A DNA stretch of 64,000 nt from Virgibacillus natechei (GTDB lineage Bacteria; Bacillota; Bacilli; Bacillales; Amphibacillaceae), in the NCBI RefSeq assembly GCF_026013645.1, contig NZ_CP110224.1, positions 248,001 to 312,000 of the forward strand, in the 5' to 3' direction. Position 1 is the first letter of the stretch; every line of letters starts with the position of its first letter. Under the pieces are notes generated by a model, which had not been told where the DNA came from, made no database searches, and worked only from the letters and a program-made list of their open reading frames with translations. The translations under genes and the position numbers were made by a program. This document shows positions 55,769-64,000 of this stretch, one piece after another.

Positions 55769-56238
55769 TTATTCATTCCTCACTGACATCCTAAACGCAT
55801 AATAAGCTTGCCCTTGTATTTCCTCCTCCCATTTTGCATGAACATTAAAAAAATATGTGCCCTCTTCCTCAGGAGCAGTTTATTGGTAACATCAACCTTT
55901 GATTCATTGCCTTTATGAAATTGAGTTACTTCAATTATGTCGGGAGGAATTGGTGTACCTACATACGCGCCGGTTACATGTGTGGTAAAAGTTAGAACGT
56001 TTCCTGAATTCACTCTAAATGACCGATCGTATGTTATTTCTTCTTCTGGGTCTCTAGGATTTATAGAACAATTACTTTCATCCCAACAATATGAATACCT
56101 ATTGGTAGGTATATTTATATTTCCTCCATCTAAAGAAATTTCAGGTGGTCTGGTGGATTTATTGTCTTCTTCAGTCTCGTCATTGTCGTCTGCCGCAACG
56201 AGTACGAATGATTCAGAATCAGTATCTTCATATAGCAA
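55769..56238 (-). pseudogene. Frameshifted gene for a secreted/cell-surface protein
   Basis: From 56238 the frame reads DRSFRVNSGNVLTFTTHVTG and FHKGNESKVDVTNKL, then shifts near 55865; in the other frame it goes on APEEEGTYFFNVHAKWEEEI QGQAYYAFRMSVRNE and stops at 55769. The N-terminal signal peptide is also missing. It is a decayed gene of unknown function with an extracellular beta-sandwich look. Confidence 0.65.
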
Positions 56239-56437
56239 ACAGATAACTAATTATCTCGTAGTTTATTCGGATCGTGATGTTCCGCCAAGTACGCATTACT
56301 ATAATGTAGGTGGATGGACTGGAACACTTAGCTTAGACCGTTGGCAATCGACTGGAACGGAAATACTTGCTTACTATTCTGGTACTGTGAATTGCTCAGG
56401 TCCGTGTGTAATGACAAAAAGTCCAGACAATGAATGA
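56239..56437 (+). pseudogene. C-terminal remnant of a secreted protein
   Basis: YSDRDVPPSTHYYNVGGWTG then TLSLDRWQSTGTEILAYYSG and a tail with two cysteines (NCSGPC). The reading frame continues upstream only through the antisense of the neighbouring pseudogene, so the true 5' part is lost. Function unknown. Confidence 0.5.
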
Positions 56438-56550
56438 CATAAGTATAGAGGATTTTACTGAAATTGAAGAGAACCCTTGTCTAATGGGGTTCTCTTTTCA
56501 TTAAACATGCATTTATAACGAAACAAAAATGAAGCATATGGAGGACTGTT

Positions 56551-57805
56551 ATGATAAACATGTTTTTATTTGAACTGAAAAAAATAGTTAAGTCTACTTT
56601 CTTCTTTATCATGCTTTTATTATTTTGTTTGTTTATTGTGGGTTATTATGTATTTGTTTACATCAATACCGTTCGGGCTGATGAATTAATTACTGAAATT
56701 GAAAGCAGTGTACATATTCGAGAAGAAAATATCGAAGAACTTAAGGATTTGAATAGTGATGATGAAAACGGGGACAGTCAACTGGAACAGGAAATTCAAT
56801 TTAGCGAAGAATATCTTGCGAGAGAAAAAACAACATTGGAGGCTTTTCAGAATAAAGATTGGTTCACGGTCTTGAACCAGGAAATTAAAATTGATGAGGA
56901 ATCTGGAGTTCGATCTTCAAACATACAATATAATACGTCATCATTCCAACATCTTTTACATCAGAAACACGTCTGGAACATACCGAGTGGATGCGGGATA
57001 AAAATATTCAGCCTATTCTCCCACTTGGCATTAATTCATGGATTACGGTTTATGATATTGACTTTGGAGTTCATTCTTGGGTAGAGGAGTTTGTTAAAGA
57101 CCGAAGTACAAAGTATTCCTCTTCAGCTCTTTATTTCCTGCATCATTTCTTCCAGATGCTATTTGGCCTCATTGGTCCAGTATTTTTCCTTTTACTATTA
57201 GGCGATACAGTTACGAAAGAAGGATTGGGGAGAAATGGCCCGATTCACCTATTAAGAACTCAGCCAATTCATCGATATAAAATTTTACTAAGCAAATTAT
57301 TCGCAGGCTTGGCTGCTACTGTTTTGGTTCTCCTCGGCACAAGCTTATTCGCTATATTGATAGGTACGATATTTGACCGATTTGGAAGTTGGGATTATCC
57401 AGTGTTAATTTATGGGCATACAGCTTTATGGAAATGGGCGTATTTCTGATTCACTCCGCTGTACTCTCCTTTATGGTTCTATTATTCTGTTATTCTTTAC
57501 TGTTCTTATTTTCTATTATAACAAAAATGGCGTTGCTGGCTGTTGGATTAACGATTGCTACTATTTTTATTGGAATCCAGTGGAGTGGACAATTTACATT
57601 ATCTGCTTTTGCTCCTTATATTCCATTTCACTATTTCTCCGTATCGGAAATAATTACGAATGAATTAGCAGTGACATTAGATAACTATAACTTTTCTTAT
57701 ACAACAGGGTTAATCGTTTTATCCATGTATAGTATTATAATTTTTCTTTTGACCTATTTAGTATCTTTTTTTCAAAGAAAAATGACTCATTCTTCGAAAA
57801 ATTAA
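56551..57805 (+). pseudogene. ABC-2 type permease gene with two frameshifts
   Basis: Three consecutive frames add up to one membrane protein of about 415 residues: N-terminal helix and large extracellular loop (56551-about 56950), then HFFQMLFGLIGPVFFLLLLG and later helices (about 56950-57412), then SFMEMGVFLIHSAVLSFMVL to the end (about 57412-57805). Shifts of one base are needed near 56950 and near 57412. The order (helix, long loop, five more helices) is that of ABC-2 export permeases. No ATPase gene is next to it. Confidence 0.75.
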
Positions 57806-57971
57806 AGCTAGTAAAATAGGGTAATTGTCAGGTATTTCGCTCGTGCAATGCGGAAAGAGGCAACGCTAACACTTTTACATCGTTTAAACATTTCTTGAAT
57901 CGGCCGCGAATTACAGCTCCACAGAATTTAATTTATAGAAATACACCAATAGATTAACCCGGTGAATAAAG

Positions 57972-58007
57972 AAAAACCATCCGCGTAATTAGCACACGGG
58001 TGGTTTT
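57972..58007 (+). terminator. Terminator after the permease remnant
   Basis: AAAAACCATCCG pairs with CGGGTGGTTTTT around CGTAATTAGCACA. The rest of 57806-58182 contains no gene that I can see. Confidence 0.75.
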
Positions 58008-58182
58008 TGGACTGGGATTGCGCGTAAATGCTCGTCCCACCGAAAACATTTGTACATCGTTAACCCCCTCACTAATGAGTTTTACTATATCCTCTTGTTG
58101 TCAGAATTCTTAAATACTGTTGTATCAGCCGTCTCCTTAATACAGAGTGAAAATACAATAACAAATAAGGAGGTGGTTGATA

Positions 58183-58380
58183 TTGTCTTGGAAAAAAGTA
58201 AGTCCTGCTGATAAAGGTGGTAAAAGAAACAAAAGACAAGAGTCTCCTAGAAGCGTAAGAGGGAGAGAGTGGCCAGTTGTTCCGAAAAGTACAAGAGATA
58301 ACGTTAAGAAGAAAGAAAAAGTAAGTCCTGTTAGAAGAAATAAATGTGGATGTGGACGAAGTAAAAGAGGCTATCTTTAA
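58183..58380 (+). CDS. Small arginine/lysine-rich protein
   Basis: 65 residues, over a third basic, MSWKKVSPADKGGKRNKRQE start and a C-terminal CGCGRSKRGYL. TTG 58183 lies 6 bp after the very strong AAGGAGGTGG. Without hydrophobic parts; possibly a nucleic-acid-binding or spore-coat-type protein. No family recognised. Confidence 0.6.
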   Translation: MSWKKVSPADKGGKRNKRQESPRSVRGREWPVVPKSTRDNVKKKEKVSPVRRNKCGCGRSKRGYL

Positions 58381-58390
58381 TGTAATGTGA

Positions 58391-58420
58391 TGAAAAGACA
58401 CCTATATAGGTGTCTTTTCA
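58391..58420 (+). terminator. Bidirectional terminator
   Basis: TGAAAAGACACC and GGTGTCTTTTCA form a perfect 12-bp stem around TATATA-type loop sequence; serves both convergent genes. Confidence 0.9.
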
Positions 58421-58425
58421 TTTAG

Positions 58426-59151
58426 CTAGCATTTTCTTATTTTACATATCAGTTTATACAGGCCAAAAAGAGCAATGAACATAGCTAAGGCTAATAAACA
58501 AAGATTGATGTAATACCATATCCCACTGCCTAGAAAATCAAGCGGGGTGCTAGCGGTAGGAGTATGGGAAAGAAATAGATAATTGGAATTCAATACGGGA
58601 TTAATAATCAATCCGGTAATGGCAGCATATAGCAGTAAATAACCGTATGCTTCCATAGTAGATTTAAAAGTGATCGCGACCGAACGTGTTATAACAAGGA
58701 AGATACTCACCCATGATATAACCATATGCTGAATGAAAAACATCAAGAAACGAAAGTGTGGGAATTCATAATGTAGTTCAGGTGTTAGCAGTGCCATAAC
58801 TGCAGGGATCAATCCGATAAAAAAGGTGAAAATAATTAATTTTTTGTTATGAGTAACAAGTGCAATAGTTGCTGTTATACCTGCCATGCTACAAAGATGC
58901 AGTGGAATGTAATATTCTGCCGTCCATATCCCATTAATAGACGCCCATATATGGTAGGATGCTTCTGATAAAACCAATAAACCAAAAAGGGTCCACCTCG
59001 TCGAATTGTATAAGGAGCGATTAGCCTTTATTTTTTTATAAGTGAGTAAAAGTATAATAAGACCAATGACGTATATAAACAGCATGGCGATATGACTTGT
59101 CCCAAACCAAGTAAAAGGTTCCCCCTCTAGGTTTAAGAACCATTCTCGCAT
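58426..59151 (-). CDS. TIGR02206 (YwaF-like) membrane protein
   Basis: 241 residues, seven predicted helices, start REWFLNLEGEPFTWFGTSHI and conserved YYIPLHLCSMAGITATIALV. These match the TIGR02206/YwaF family of integral membrane proteins of unknown function. GGGGGGAT-type site precedes the ATG. Confidence 0.85.
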   Translation of the reverse strand: MREWFLNLEGEPFTWFGTSHIAMLFIYVIGLIILLLTYKKIKANRSLYNSTRWTLFGLLVLSEASYHIWASINGIWTAEYYIPLHLCSMAGITATIALVTHNKKLIIFTFFIGLIPAVMALLTPELHYEFPHFRFLMFFIQHMVISWVSIFLVITRSVAITFKSTMEAYGYLLLYAAITGLIINPVLNSNYLFLSHTPTASTPLDFLGSGIWYYINLCLLALAMFIALFGLYKLICKIRKC

Positions 59152-59174
59152 ATGAATCCCCCCTTCAAACAGAA

Positions 59175-59213
59175 AGAGACGCTCACTACTTTGATATGCA
59201 GGTAAACGTCTCT
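59175..59213 (-). terminator. Terminator after fabI
   Basis: On the minus strand AGAGACG and CGTCTCT pair, followed by TTCTGTTT. Weak T run. Confidence 0.55.
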
Positions 59214-59228
59214 ACTCTTATTCTATAA

Positions 59229-60005
59229 TTAACCACCAATAATATGATAACCAGAATCTACATGTAGTATTTCGCCGGTTATACCTCTAGAAAGTTCACT
59301 TAGAAAGAATAATGTCGTATCACCAACTTGCTCCTGGTCGACATTTTGACGCAGTGGAGCTTTTTCCTCAATAATTTCAGCTTTTTCATTGAACCCAGAT
59401 ACACCTTTAGCTGATAGTGTGCGAATAGGGCCTGCGGAGACTGCATTGACACGGATTCCGTACTTACCTACATCTTCTGCTAAATACTTTACACTAGCCT
59501 CTAGAGATGCTTTTGCAACACCCATCACGTTGTAATTTTTAATAACGCGCTCAGCACCCAAGTATGTTTGCGTGACGACACTTCCGCCTTCTGTCATCAA
59601 TTCCTTAGCAGCTCTTGTTACGGATACGAGTGAGTATGCACTAATCTCTTGCGCCAATAAGAAACCTTCACGAGAGGTGTCCGCATATTCTCCTTTTAAC
59701 TCATCACGATTAGCAAAGGCAATAGCGTGCACAAGTCCATGAATAACGCCAACTTTTTCTTTAATTTCACCAAAAGCCTTATCAATGCTTTCATCACTTG
59801 CAACATCGCAGGAAACAATTAATGTTGCCTTGATATCATTTTTTTCAAGAAGTTTGGTCAGTTTTTGATAGGATCTTTCCTGTCTATTCGTGAAAATTAA
59901 ATTAGCACCTGCGTTATGTAACGATTTCGTTATACCCCAGGCAATGCTTCGCTCGTTTGCAACACCCATGACTACTATATTTTTCCCTTGCAATAAATTT
60001 GACAT
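59229..60005 (-). CDS. fabI: Enoyl-[acyl-carrier-protein] reductase FabI
   Basis: 258 residues of the atypical short-chain dehydrogenase family: NAD-binding GVANERSIAWGITKSLHNAG, and the Y-x6-K catalytic pair in YNVMGVAKASLEASVKYLAE. Reduces enoyl-ACP in the last step of each fatty-acid elongation cycle. Ends in GYHIIGG. GGAGGTTAAC precedes the ATG. Confidence 0.95.
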   Translation of the reverse strand: MSNLLQGKNIVVMGVANERSIAWGITKSLHNAGANLIFTNRQERSYQKLTKLLEKNDIKATLIVSCDVASDESIDKAFGEIKEKVGVIHGLVHAIAFANRDELKGEYADTSREGFLLAQEISAYSLVSVTRAAKELMTEGGSVVTQTYLGAERVIKNYNVMGVAKASLEASVKYLAEDVGKYGIRVNAVSAGPIRTLSAKGVSGFNEKAEIIEEKAPLRQNVDQEQVGDTTLFFLSELSRGITGEILHVDSGYHIIGG

Positions 60006-60254
60006 ATGTTAACCTCCAATGTATAGTTCTGTTATTCATTATAACCTACTTGTTTTCTTTAGAGAAACCAAATTGACAAGTATTTAATTATTTTCAGTGG
60101 TTACTTTGCTTAGGAGATATATCGATTCATACGTACGGATAAAAAAATATTTTAAAAAAAATCATTTACCCCTTTACAAAGGGAGAATATCTGGTTATAA
60201 TAAGATTCGTCAGTTTGTGACAAAGCCATTTCAAAGTAGAGTACTTTTTTTAAT

Positions 60255-60329
60255 GGCCCGTTGGTCAAGTGGTTAAGACACCGCCCTTTCACGGCGGTAA
60301 CACGGGTTCGAATCCCGTACGGGTCACCA
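60255..60329 (+). tRNA. tRNA-Glu (TTC)
   Basis: GGCCCGT pairs with ACGGGTC; anticodon loop CTTTCAC; CCA encoded. First of five clustered tRNAs. Confidence 0.94.
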
Positions 60330-60373
60330 ATTATTATTATAAGTGAAATGTAGAATGAGTAATTATTTTATTT

Positions 60374-60449
<76 letters not shown>

Positions 60450-60504
60450 TTTTTATTTTATATAAAATTTAATGTATAAAAAAATTATACTAGTCAACAA
60501 TATC

Positions 60505-60589
60505 GGAGGGGTAGCGAAGTGGCTAAACGCGGCGGACTGTAAATCCGCTCCCTCAGGGTTCGGGAGTTCGAATCTCTCCCCCTCCACCA
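60505..60589 (+). tRNA. tRNA-Tyr (GTA)
   Basis: GGAGGGG pairs with CCCCTCC; anticodon loop CTGTAAA; long variable arm (class II); CCA encoded. Confidence 0.94.
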
Positions 60590-60603
60590 TTACTTATATT
60601 TGT

Positions 60604-60678
60604 TGGGCTATAGCCAAGCGGTAAGGCATCGGGTTTTGATCCCGTGCATCCCAGGTTCGAATCCTGGTAGCCCAGCCA
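60604..60678 (+). tRNA. tRNA-Gln (TTG)
   Basis: TGGGCTA pairs with TAGCCCA; anticodon loop TTTTGAT; CCA encoded. Confidence 0.94.
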
Positions 60679-60738
60679 TTTTTTTGTGTCTAAAATGTGG
60701 TTTAATAACGTAATCAGGCAAGCAAGCTACACTATCAC

Positions 60739-60811
60739 GAGCCATTAGCTCAGTTGGCAGAGCATCTGACTTTTAATCAGAGGGTCGGAGGTTCGAATCC
60801 TCCATGGCTCA
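60739..60811 (+). tRNA. tRNA-Lys (TTT)
   Basis: GAGCCAT pairs with ATGGCTC; anticodon loop CTTTTAA; CCA not encoded. Confidence 0.93.
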
Positions 60812-60865
60812 TCATGCGTAAATAAAATCTAGCTATACATCGCAAAAAATAGGAGACGTAAAATG

Positions 60866-60905
60866 AACAAGGTCGTTTATGAAAGTAGATGGCCTTGTTT
60901 ATTTG
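60866..60905 (+). terminator. Terminator after the tRNA cluster
   Basis: AACAAGGTC pairs with GGCCTTGTT, followed by TATTTGCATTTTT. Confidence 0.7.
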
Positions 60906-60959
60906 CATTTTTGGTTATTTTTTTACATAATAGATAGAGTGTTTTTTAGCAATAGAAAC

Positions 60960-61258
60960 GTATAAACTCTCCTATTGCATAAGTGCGGGCTAGGCATTAA
61001 TTGAAAGGCTTGGTAAATGCCAAGTTTTTAAGCTAGATGAGGTCGGCGTCCTTTTGGGGCACGTACTTAGGGAGAGTAACGTAATAGGATTATAAGAATC
61101 AACGGACAATACTATTAAAGCTTTGTTACAGAATGAATATTTTTAAATAAAATAGACATATACGTGTTATAATTTTGATGTAGAGAATTTTTATACTAAA
61201 ATGTTAAAATAGAATGTACCTTTTTAAATAATTATGATAGACAAAAGGATGATAAGGT
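60960..61258 (+). promoter_or_regulatory. Possibly structured leader upstream of mvaA
   Basis: This gene-free stretch contains GGCATT/AATGCC and CTTGG/CCAAG inverted repeats followed by a T run (about 61010-61028), and an ACTCTCC (60966) that can pair with GGGAGAGT (61070). It could be an attenuator or simply two terminators. No known riboswitch consensus is evident. Confidence 0.3.
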
Positions 61259-62548
61259 ATGAAAACCTCCAGAATTCCTGGTTTTTATAATATGACTGTT
61301 GATGAGCGCAGAAATTTATTAAATGAAATGCATACATTTACAGAGGAAGAGGCAACTAATTTATTTTCAACTGTTCCATTATCAACAGACACTGCTGATA
61401 AAATGATTGAAAACGTGATTGGTACCTTTCCCTTACCATTAGGTTTAGGGTTGAATTTCTTAATAAATGGGAAAGAATATGTAGTACCAATGGCAGTAGA
61501 AGAGCCATCTGTAGTTGCCTCAGCAAGCTATATAGCTAAAATCGTTCGAAATGCTGGTGGTTTTACTACTGAAGCAACCGAAAGAATTATGATTGGTCAA
61601 ATACAAGTAGTGGGTAGTCCTGATATTGATGCTGCAAAAGCAGCTCTTGAAAAAGAGAAAGAATCATTAATAGAAGATGCGAATGCAGCATATCCAAGCT
61701 TGGTAGCTAGAGGTGGCGGTGCAGAGGACCTGGAAGTAAGAGTATTGAACGGGGAATCAAATTCTAAATATGGTCAGATGCTAGTTGTACACCTATACGT
61801 AAATACATGTGATGCAATGGGCGCAAACATCATTAATACGATGGTGGAGTCGTTAGCCCCTACAGTAGAGGTTTTGACGAAAGGGAAAGTATATTTGCGA
61901 ATTTTGTCTAATTATGCAGATAAGTGCCTGGCGCGTTCACGTTGTGTCATACCTCCTAGCTTATTGGAAACTGGGGAATATACAGGTGAAGAAGTCCGTG
62001 ACGGTATTGTTCATGCTTTTGAATTTGCTGCTTCGGATCCGTATCGTGCCGTAACGCATAATAAAGGAATTATGAATGGGATTGATCCGGTTGTAATTGC
62101 TACAGGGAATGACTGGCGTGCAGTTGAAGCTGGAGCACATGCTTATGCAGCTCGTGATGGTCAGTACGGATCGATGACAACATGGTCAACAGACGTGTCG
62201 GGTAACCTCGTAGGAGAACTCGAATTGCCGATGTCAGTCGGATCTGTAGGTGGGTCTACACAGGTTCATTCCATGTCTAAGATTGCATACAGTATGTTAG
62301 ATATTGAATCGGCCCAAGAATTAGCCCAGGTCATTGTAACAGTAGGGTTGGCACAAAATCTTGGAGCACTAAAAGCGCTAGTAACGGATGGTATTCAAAA
62401 AGGTCATATGGCCTTACATTCTCGCTCTGTTGCAATTGCGGCAGGGGCTTCTGGGGAGATGATTGATATTATTGCTGAACAATTAATTAAAGAAAAACAA
62501 ATCCGTGTTGGAAAAGCTAAAGAATTGGTGGAACAAAATATAAAATGA
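61259..62548 (+). CDS. mvaA: Hydroxymethylglutaryl-CoA reductase (class II)
   Basis: 429 residues with HMG-CoA reductase motifs: ENVIGTFPLPLGLGLNFLIN (substrate loop, catalytic E), DAMGANIINTMVE (NAD(P) side), DKCLARSRCVIPP (catalytic K region) and GSVGGSTQVH, plus a C-terminal histidine in MALHSRSVAIAAGA. The length and layout are those of bacterial class II enzymes, which make (or, in degraders, oxidise) mevalonate. With mvk and mvaD downstream it clearly serves isoprenoid synthesis. Stop overlaps mvk by 4 bp (ATGA). Confidence 0.94.
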   Translation: MKTSRIPGFYNMTVDERRNLLNEMHTFTEEEATNLFSTVPLSTDTADKMIENVIGTFPLPLGLGLNFLINGKEYVVPMAVEEPSVVASASYIAKIVRNAGGFTTEATERIMIGQIQVVGSPDIDAAKAALEKEKESLIEDANAAYPSLVARGGGAEDLEVRVLNGESNSKYGQMLVVHLYVNTCDAMGANIINTMVESLAPTVEVLTKGKVYLRILSNYADKCLARSRCVIPPSLLETGEYTGEEVRDGIVHAFEFAASDPYRAVTHNKGIMNGIDPVVIATGNDWRAVEAGAHAYAARDGQYGSMTTWSTDVSGNLVGELELPMSVGSVGGSTQVHSMSKIAYSMLDIESAQELAQVIVTVGLAQNLGALKALVTDGIQKGHMALHSRSVAIAAGASGEMIDIIAEQLIKEKQIRVGKAKELVEQNIK

Positions 62549-63507
62549 GTATACAGAAAGCAACAACAACCGAACAAACAGCTATAGGAGTAGCTCATAG
62601 TAAACTAATTTTGATTGGGGAGCATGCAGTTGTACACGGACAACCTGCAATTGCTATTCCCTTTCCGTTAGTGGGCGTTGAGTCCGTCATCGAGTATGTA
62701 CCAGGTTCAGTTAAACTGGATAGTTCTTTTTATCATGGTCCACTCGAGTCCGCACCTGAATCGTTAAGTGGCATCGCAACTTGTATCAAAGAAACATTGA
62801 AGCACCTCCAATTACCATGTAAGGATTTATTAATTACGATTAATTCATCTATTCCACATGGAAAAGGTCTGGGTTCAAGCGCATCGGTAGCTATATCTCT
62901 AACGAGGTCTCTATTTGCATATGCTAATGAGGAATATACGGAAGCTGAATTATTAAAACTTGCAAATATTGCCGAAACGTATGCTCATGGTGCTCCAAGT
63001 GGTATTGATACACTCACCATTACTTCTGAATCACCCGTTTGGTATGAAAAGGAGCATCCGATTGACTTAATTAATCTTAGTGATGACTTCCATTTTGTTG
63101 TAGCGGATTCTGGGAGAATTGGTGATACACGCTTGTCAGTAGAATCTGTAGCACATTTATTGATGTCTGCACCGAAAAGAATCCGTTCAAAGCTTGATCG
63201 CATAGGTGAATTAACCCATCATGCAAAATACGCTTTAGAAAAAGCTGGCAAAACCCTATTAGGGCAAATGCTTAATGAAGCACAGAAAGAACTGGAAACC
63301 CTTGGTGTAAGTGATGCGGGACTAAATCGGCTTATTTACTTTGCGCGTCAAGAAGGTGCTTTAGGAGCCAAGTTGACAGGCGGAGGTAATGGAGGCTGTA
63401 TTATAGCACTGGCTCAAAATGAAGTACACTCCAGACAGCTCGCTGAGAAGTTGAGGAAAGTTGGCGCTCAGGCTGTTTGGCCATTTGTTTTAAAGAAACA
63501 AGAATAG
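62545..63507 (+). CDS. mvk: Mevalonate kinase
   Basis: 320 residues of the GHMP kinase family: HSKLILIGEHAVVHGQPAIA (motif 1), PHGKGLGSSASVAISLTRSL (ATP-binding motif 2) and KLTGGGNGGCIIAL (motif 3). Phosphorylates mevalonate. Translationally coupled to mvaA. The phosphomevalonate kinase gene is not visible and probably follows mvaD beyond the window. Confidence 0.94.
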   Translation: MSIQKATTTEQTAIGVAHSKLILIGEHAVVHGQPAIAIPFPLVGVESVIEYVPGSVKLDSSFYHGPLESAPESLSGIATCIKETLKHLQLPCKDLLITINSSIPHGKGLGSSASVAISLTRSLFAYANEEYTEAELLKLANIAETYAHGAPSGIDTLTITSESPVWYEKEHPIDLINLSDDFHFVVADSGRIGDTRLSVESVAHLLMSAPKRIRSKLDRIGELTHHAKYALEKAGKTLLGQMLNEAQKELETLGVSDAGLNRLIYFARQEGALGAKLTGGGNGGCIIALAQNEVHSRQLAEKLRKVGAQAVWPFVLKKQE

Positions 63508-63544
63508 AGATATAGCGGATATTCAAAAAGTCCGGTAAAAATGA

Positions 63545-63700
63545 CACATCGGGATAGAGGATCTTCGACTAAGTACCGACACGTCCTGTGTCGAACGTCG
63601 AAGTCACCACATCCTGTGGAAGCTCGTTGGCTTGCTTTTCCGTTCCTTGGAAAAGAAATACACTTTTCCTGCGTGCTAGAACGTTTGCTCACGTATTAAT
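63545..63700 (+). repeat. Cluster of small hairpins between mvk and mvaD
   Basis: Successive stem-loops share a TCCT-type loop: CGACACGTCCTGTGTCG (about 63579), CCACATCCTGTGG (about 63607), TTTTCCGTTCCTTGGAAAA (about 63637) and ACTTTTCCTGCGT. It resembles a composite intergenic repeat. No gene is visible in 63508-63803. Confidence 0.65.
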
Positions 63701-63803
63701 TACATACGCTGTGTTACTCAAAGCTACGCCGCCTCGAACTTCTCGGTCCTTTTTATCCTCCTTTTTGAACACGCAGATATAGCTGAAAAAGGGGAAGAAA
63801 CGA

Positions 63804-64000
63804 TGAAGGCGACTGCTACAGCACATACAAATATTGCCTTAATTAAATATTGGGGAAAGCGTAACGAATCGTTGATATTACCGACAAATAGTAGCCTTTC
63901 CCTAACGTTAGATGGATTTCGCACAACGACAACAGTAGATTTTCGAGATGAATTATCTCAGGATACGTTTACGCTAAATGACGAAATCATTTCAGGTGAA
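63804..64000 (+). CDS. mvaD: Diphosphomevalonate decarboxylase, 5' part (cut by window end)
   Basis: The first 65 residues begin MKATATAHTNIALIKYWGKR and continue NESLILPTNSSLSLTLDGFR, the start of mevalonate diphosphate decarboxylase (A-H-x-N-I-A-L-I-K-Y-W-G-K). ATG follows AGGGGAAG. The gene continues past the window. Confidence 0.93.

Noticed and set aside
55937-56238. Upstream half of a + strand frame of 166 codons
   Set aside because: It is antisense to the frameshifted secreted-protein gene on the minus strand; only the part after 56238 looks like protein.

Overview
The window is a low-GC Firmicutes chromosome segment. The gene order rpoA-rplQ-ecfA1-ecfA2-ecfT-truA-rplM-rpsI ... cwlD-salA-gerD-kbaA-pdaB-rrn is that of endospore-forming Bacillaceae, and gerD, kbaA, pdaB and cwlD are sporulation/germination genes. 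The mevalonate operon at the right end together with the 16S sequence fits the halotolerant Oceanobacillus/Virgibacillus-like branch; the genus is an inference.

Layout. 1-5.7 kb: the end of the ribosomal-protein supercluster, the ECF transporter core, truA and rplM-rpsI. 5.7-11.2 kb: a GNAT enzyme, a membrane/adaptor protein pair, a BrkB-like membrane protein, and an operon of DUF948-type proteins behind a candidate sigma-B promoter. 11.3-25.9 kb: an array of about 30 small genes inserted between rpsI and cwlD. All intact genes point the same way, many encode tiny membrane proteins, and others encode an aadA-like nucleotidyltransferase, GNAT, P-loop kinases, DUF1801 and DinB. Nearly every gene is separated from the next by a copy or half copy of one repeat with a two-part core (about GGGCGC..GAATAA then AATAGGGCCA) and termini that differ between copies yet stay complementary within a copy. 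Gene duplications, a remnant fusion and a roughly 200-bp inversion through a DinB gene show that repeat-plus-gene units are rearranged as modules. I consider this array the best candidate for an undescribed system. 26.1-31.4 kb: host genes resume (DUF948, cwlD, salA, gerD, kbaA, pdaB).

31.5-37.3 kb: a complete rRNA operon with tandem promoters, 16S, tRNA-Ile, tRNA-Ala, 23S, 5S and tRNA-Asn. 37.43-55.25 kb: a 17.8-kb integrative element in tRNA-Thr(GGT), bounded by a 53-bp direct repeat. The left copy has only the 5' half of the tRNA behind the old promoter; the right copy is a complete tRNA behind a promoter carried by the element. The element holds a tyrosine recombinase, a SinI-like peptide, two HTH replication-type proteins, an XRE regulator, an HNH protein, a TerS-like protein, coiled-coil proteins and a 3.3-kb repeat-bearing noncoding segment. 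Its cargo looks defensive: DUF4238/DUF4145 genes, an AbiTii gene with a membrane partner, and a type III restriction-modification pair. The tetranucleotide AGCT is several-fold enriched in the backbone and noncoding DNA but not in the cargo, so the two parts seem to have different histories. The set of genes resembles a phage satellite or small mobilizable island more than a prophage.

55.3-58 kb is a graveyard: an alkaline phosphatase tail, a frameshifted secreted-protein gene, and an ABC-2 permease split by two frameshifts. 58.1-64 kb: a small basic protein, a TIGR02206 membrane protein, fabI, five tRNA genes (Glu, Thr, Tyr, Gln, Lys), and the mevalonate operon mvaA-mvk-(hairpin cluster)-mvaD, with mvaD running off the end. 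All assignments come from reading the sequence; no database search was run.
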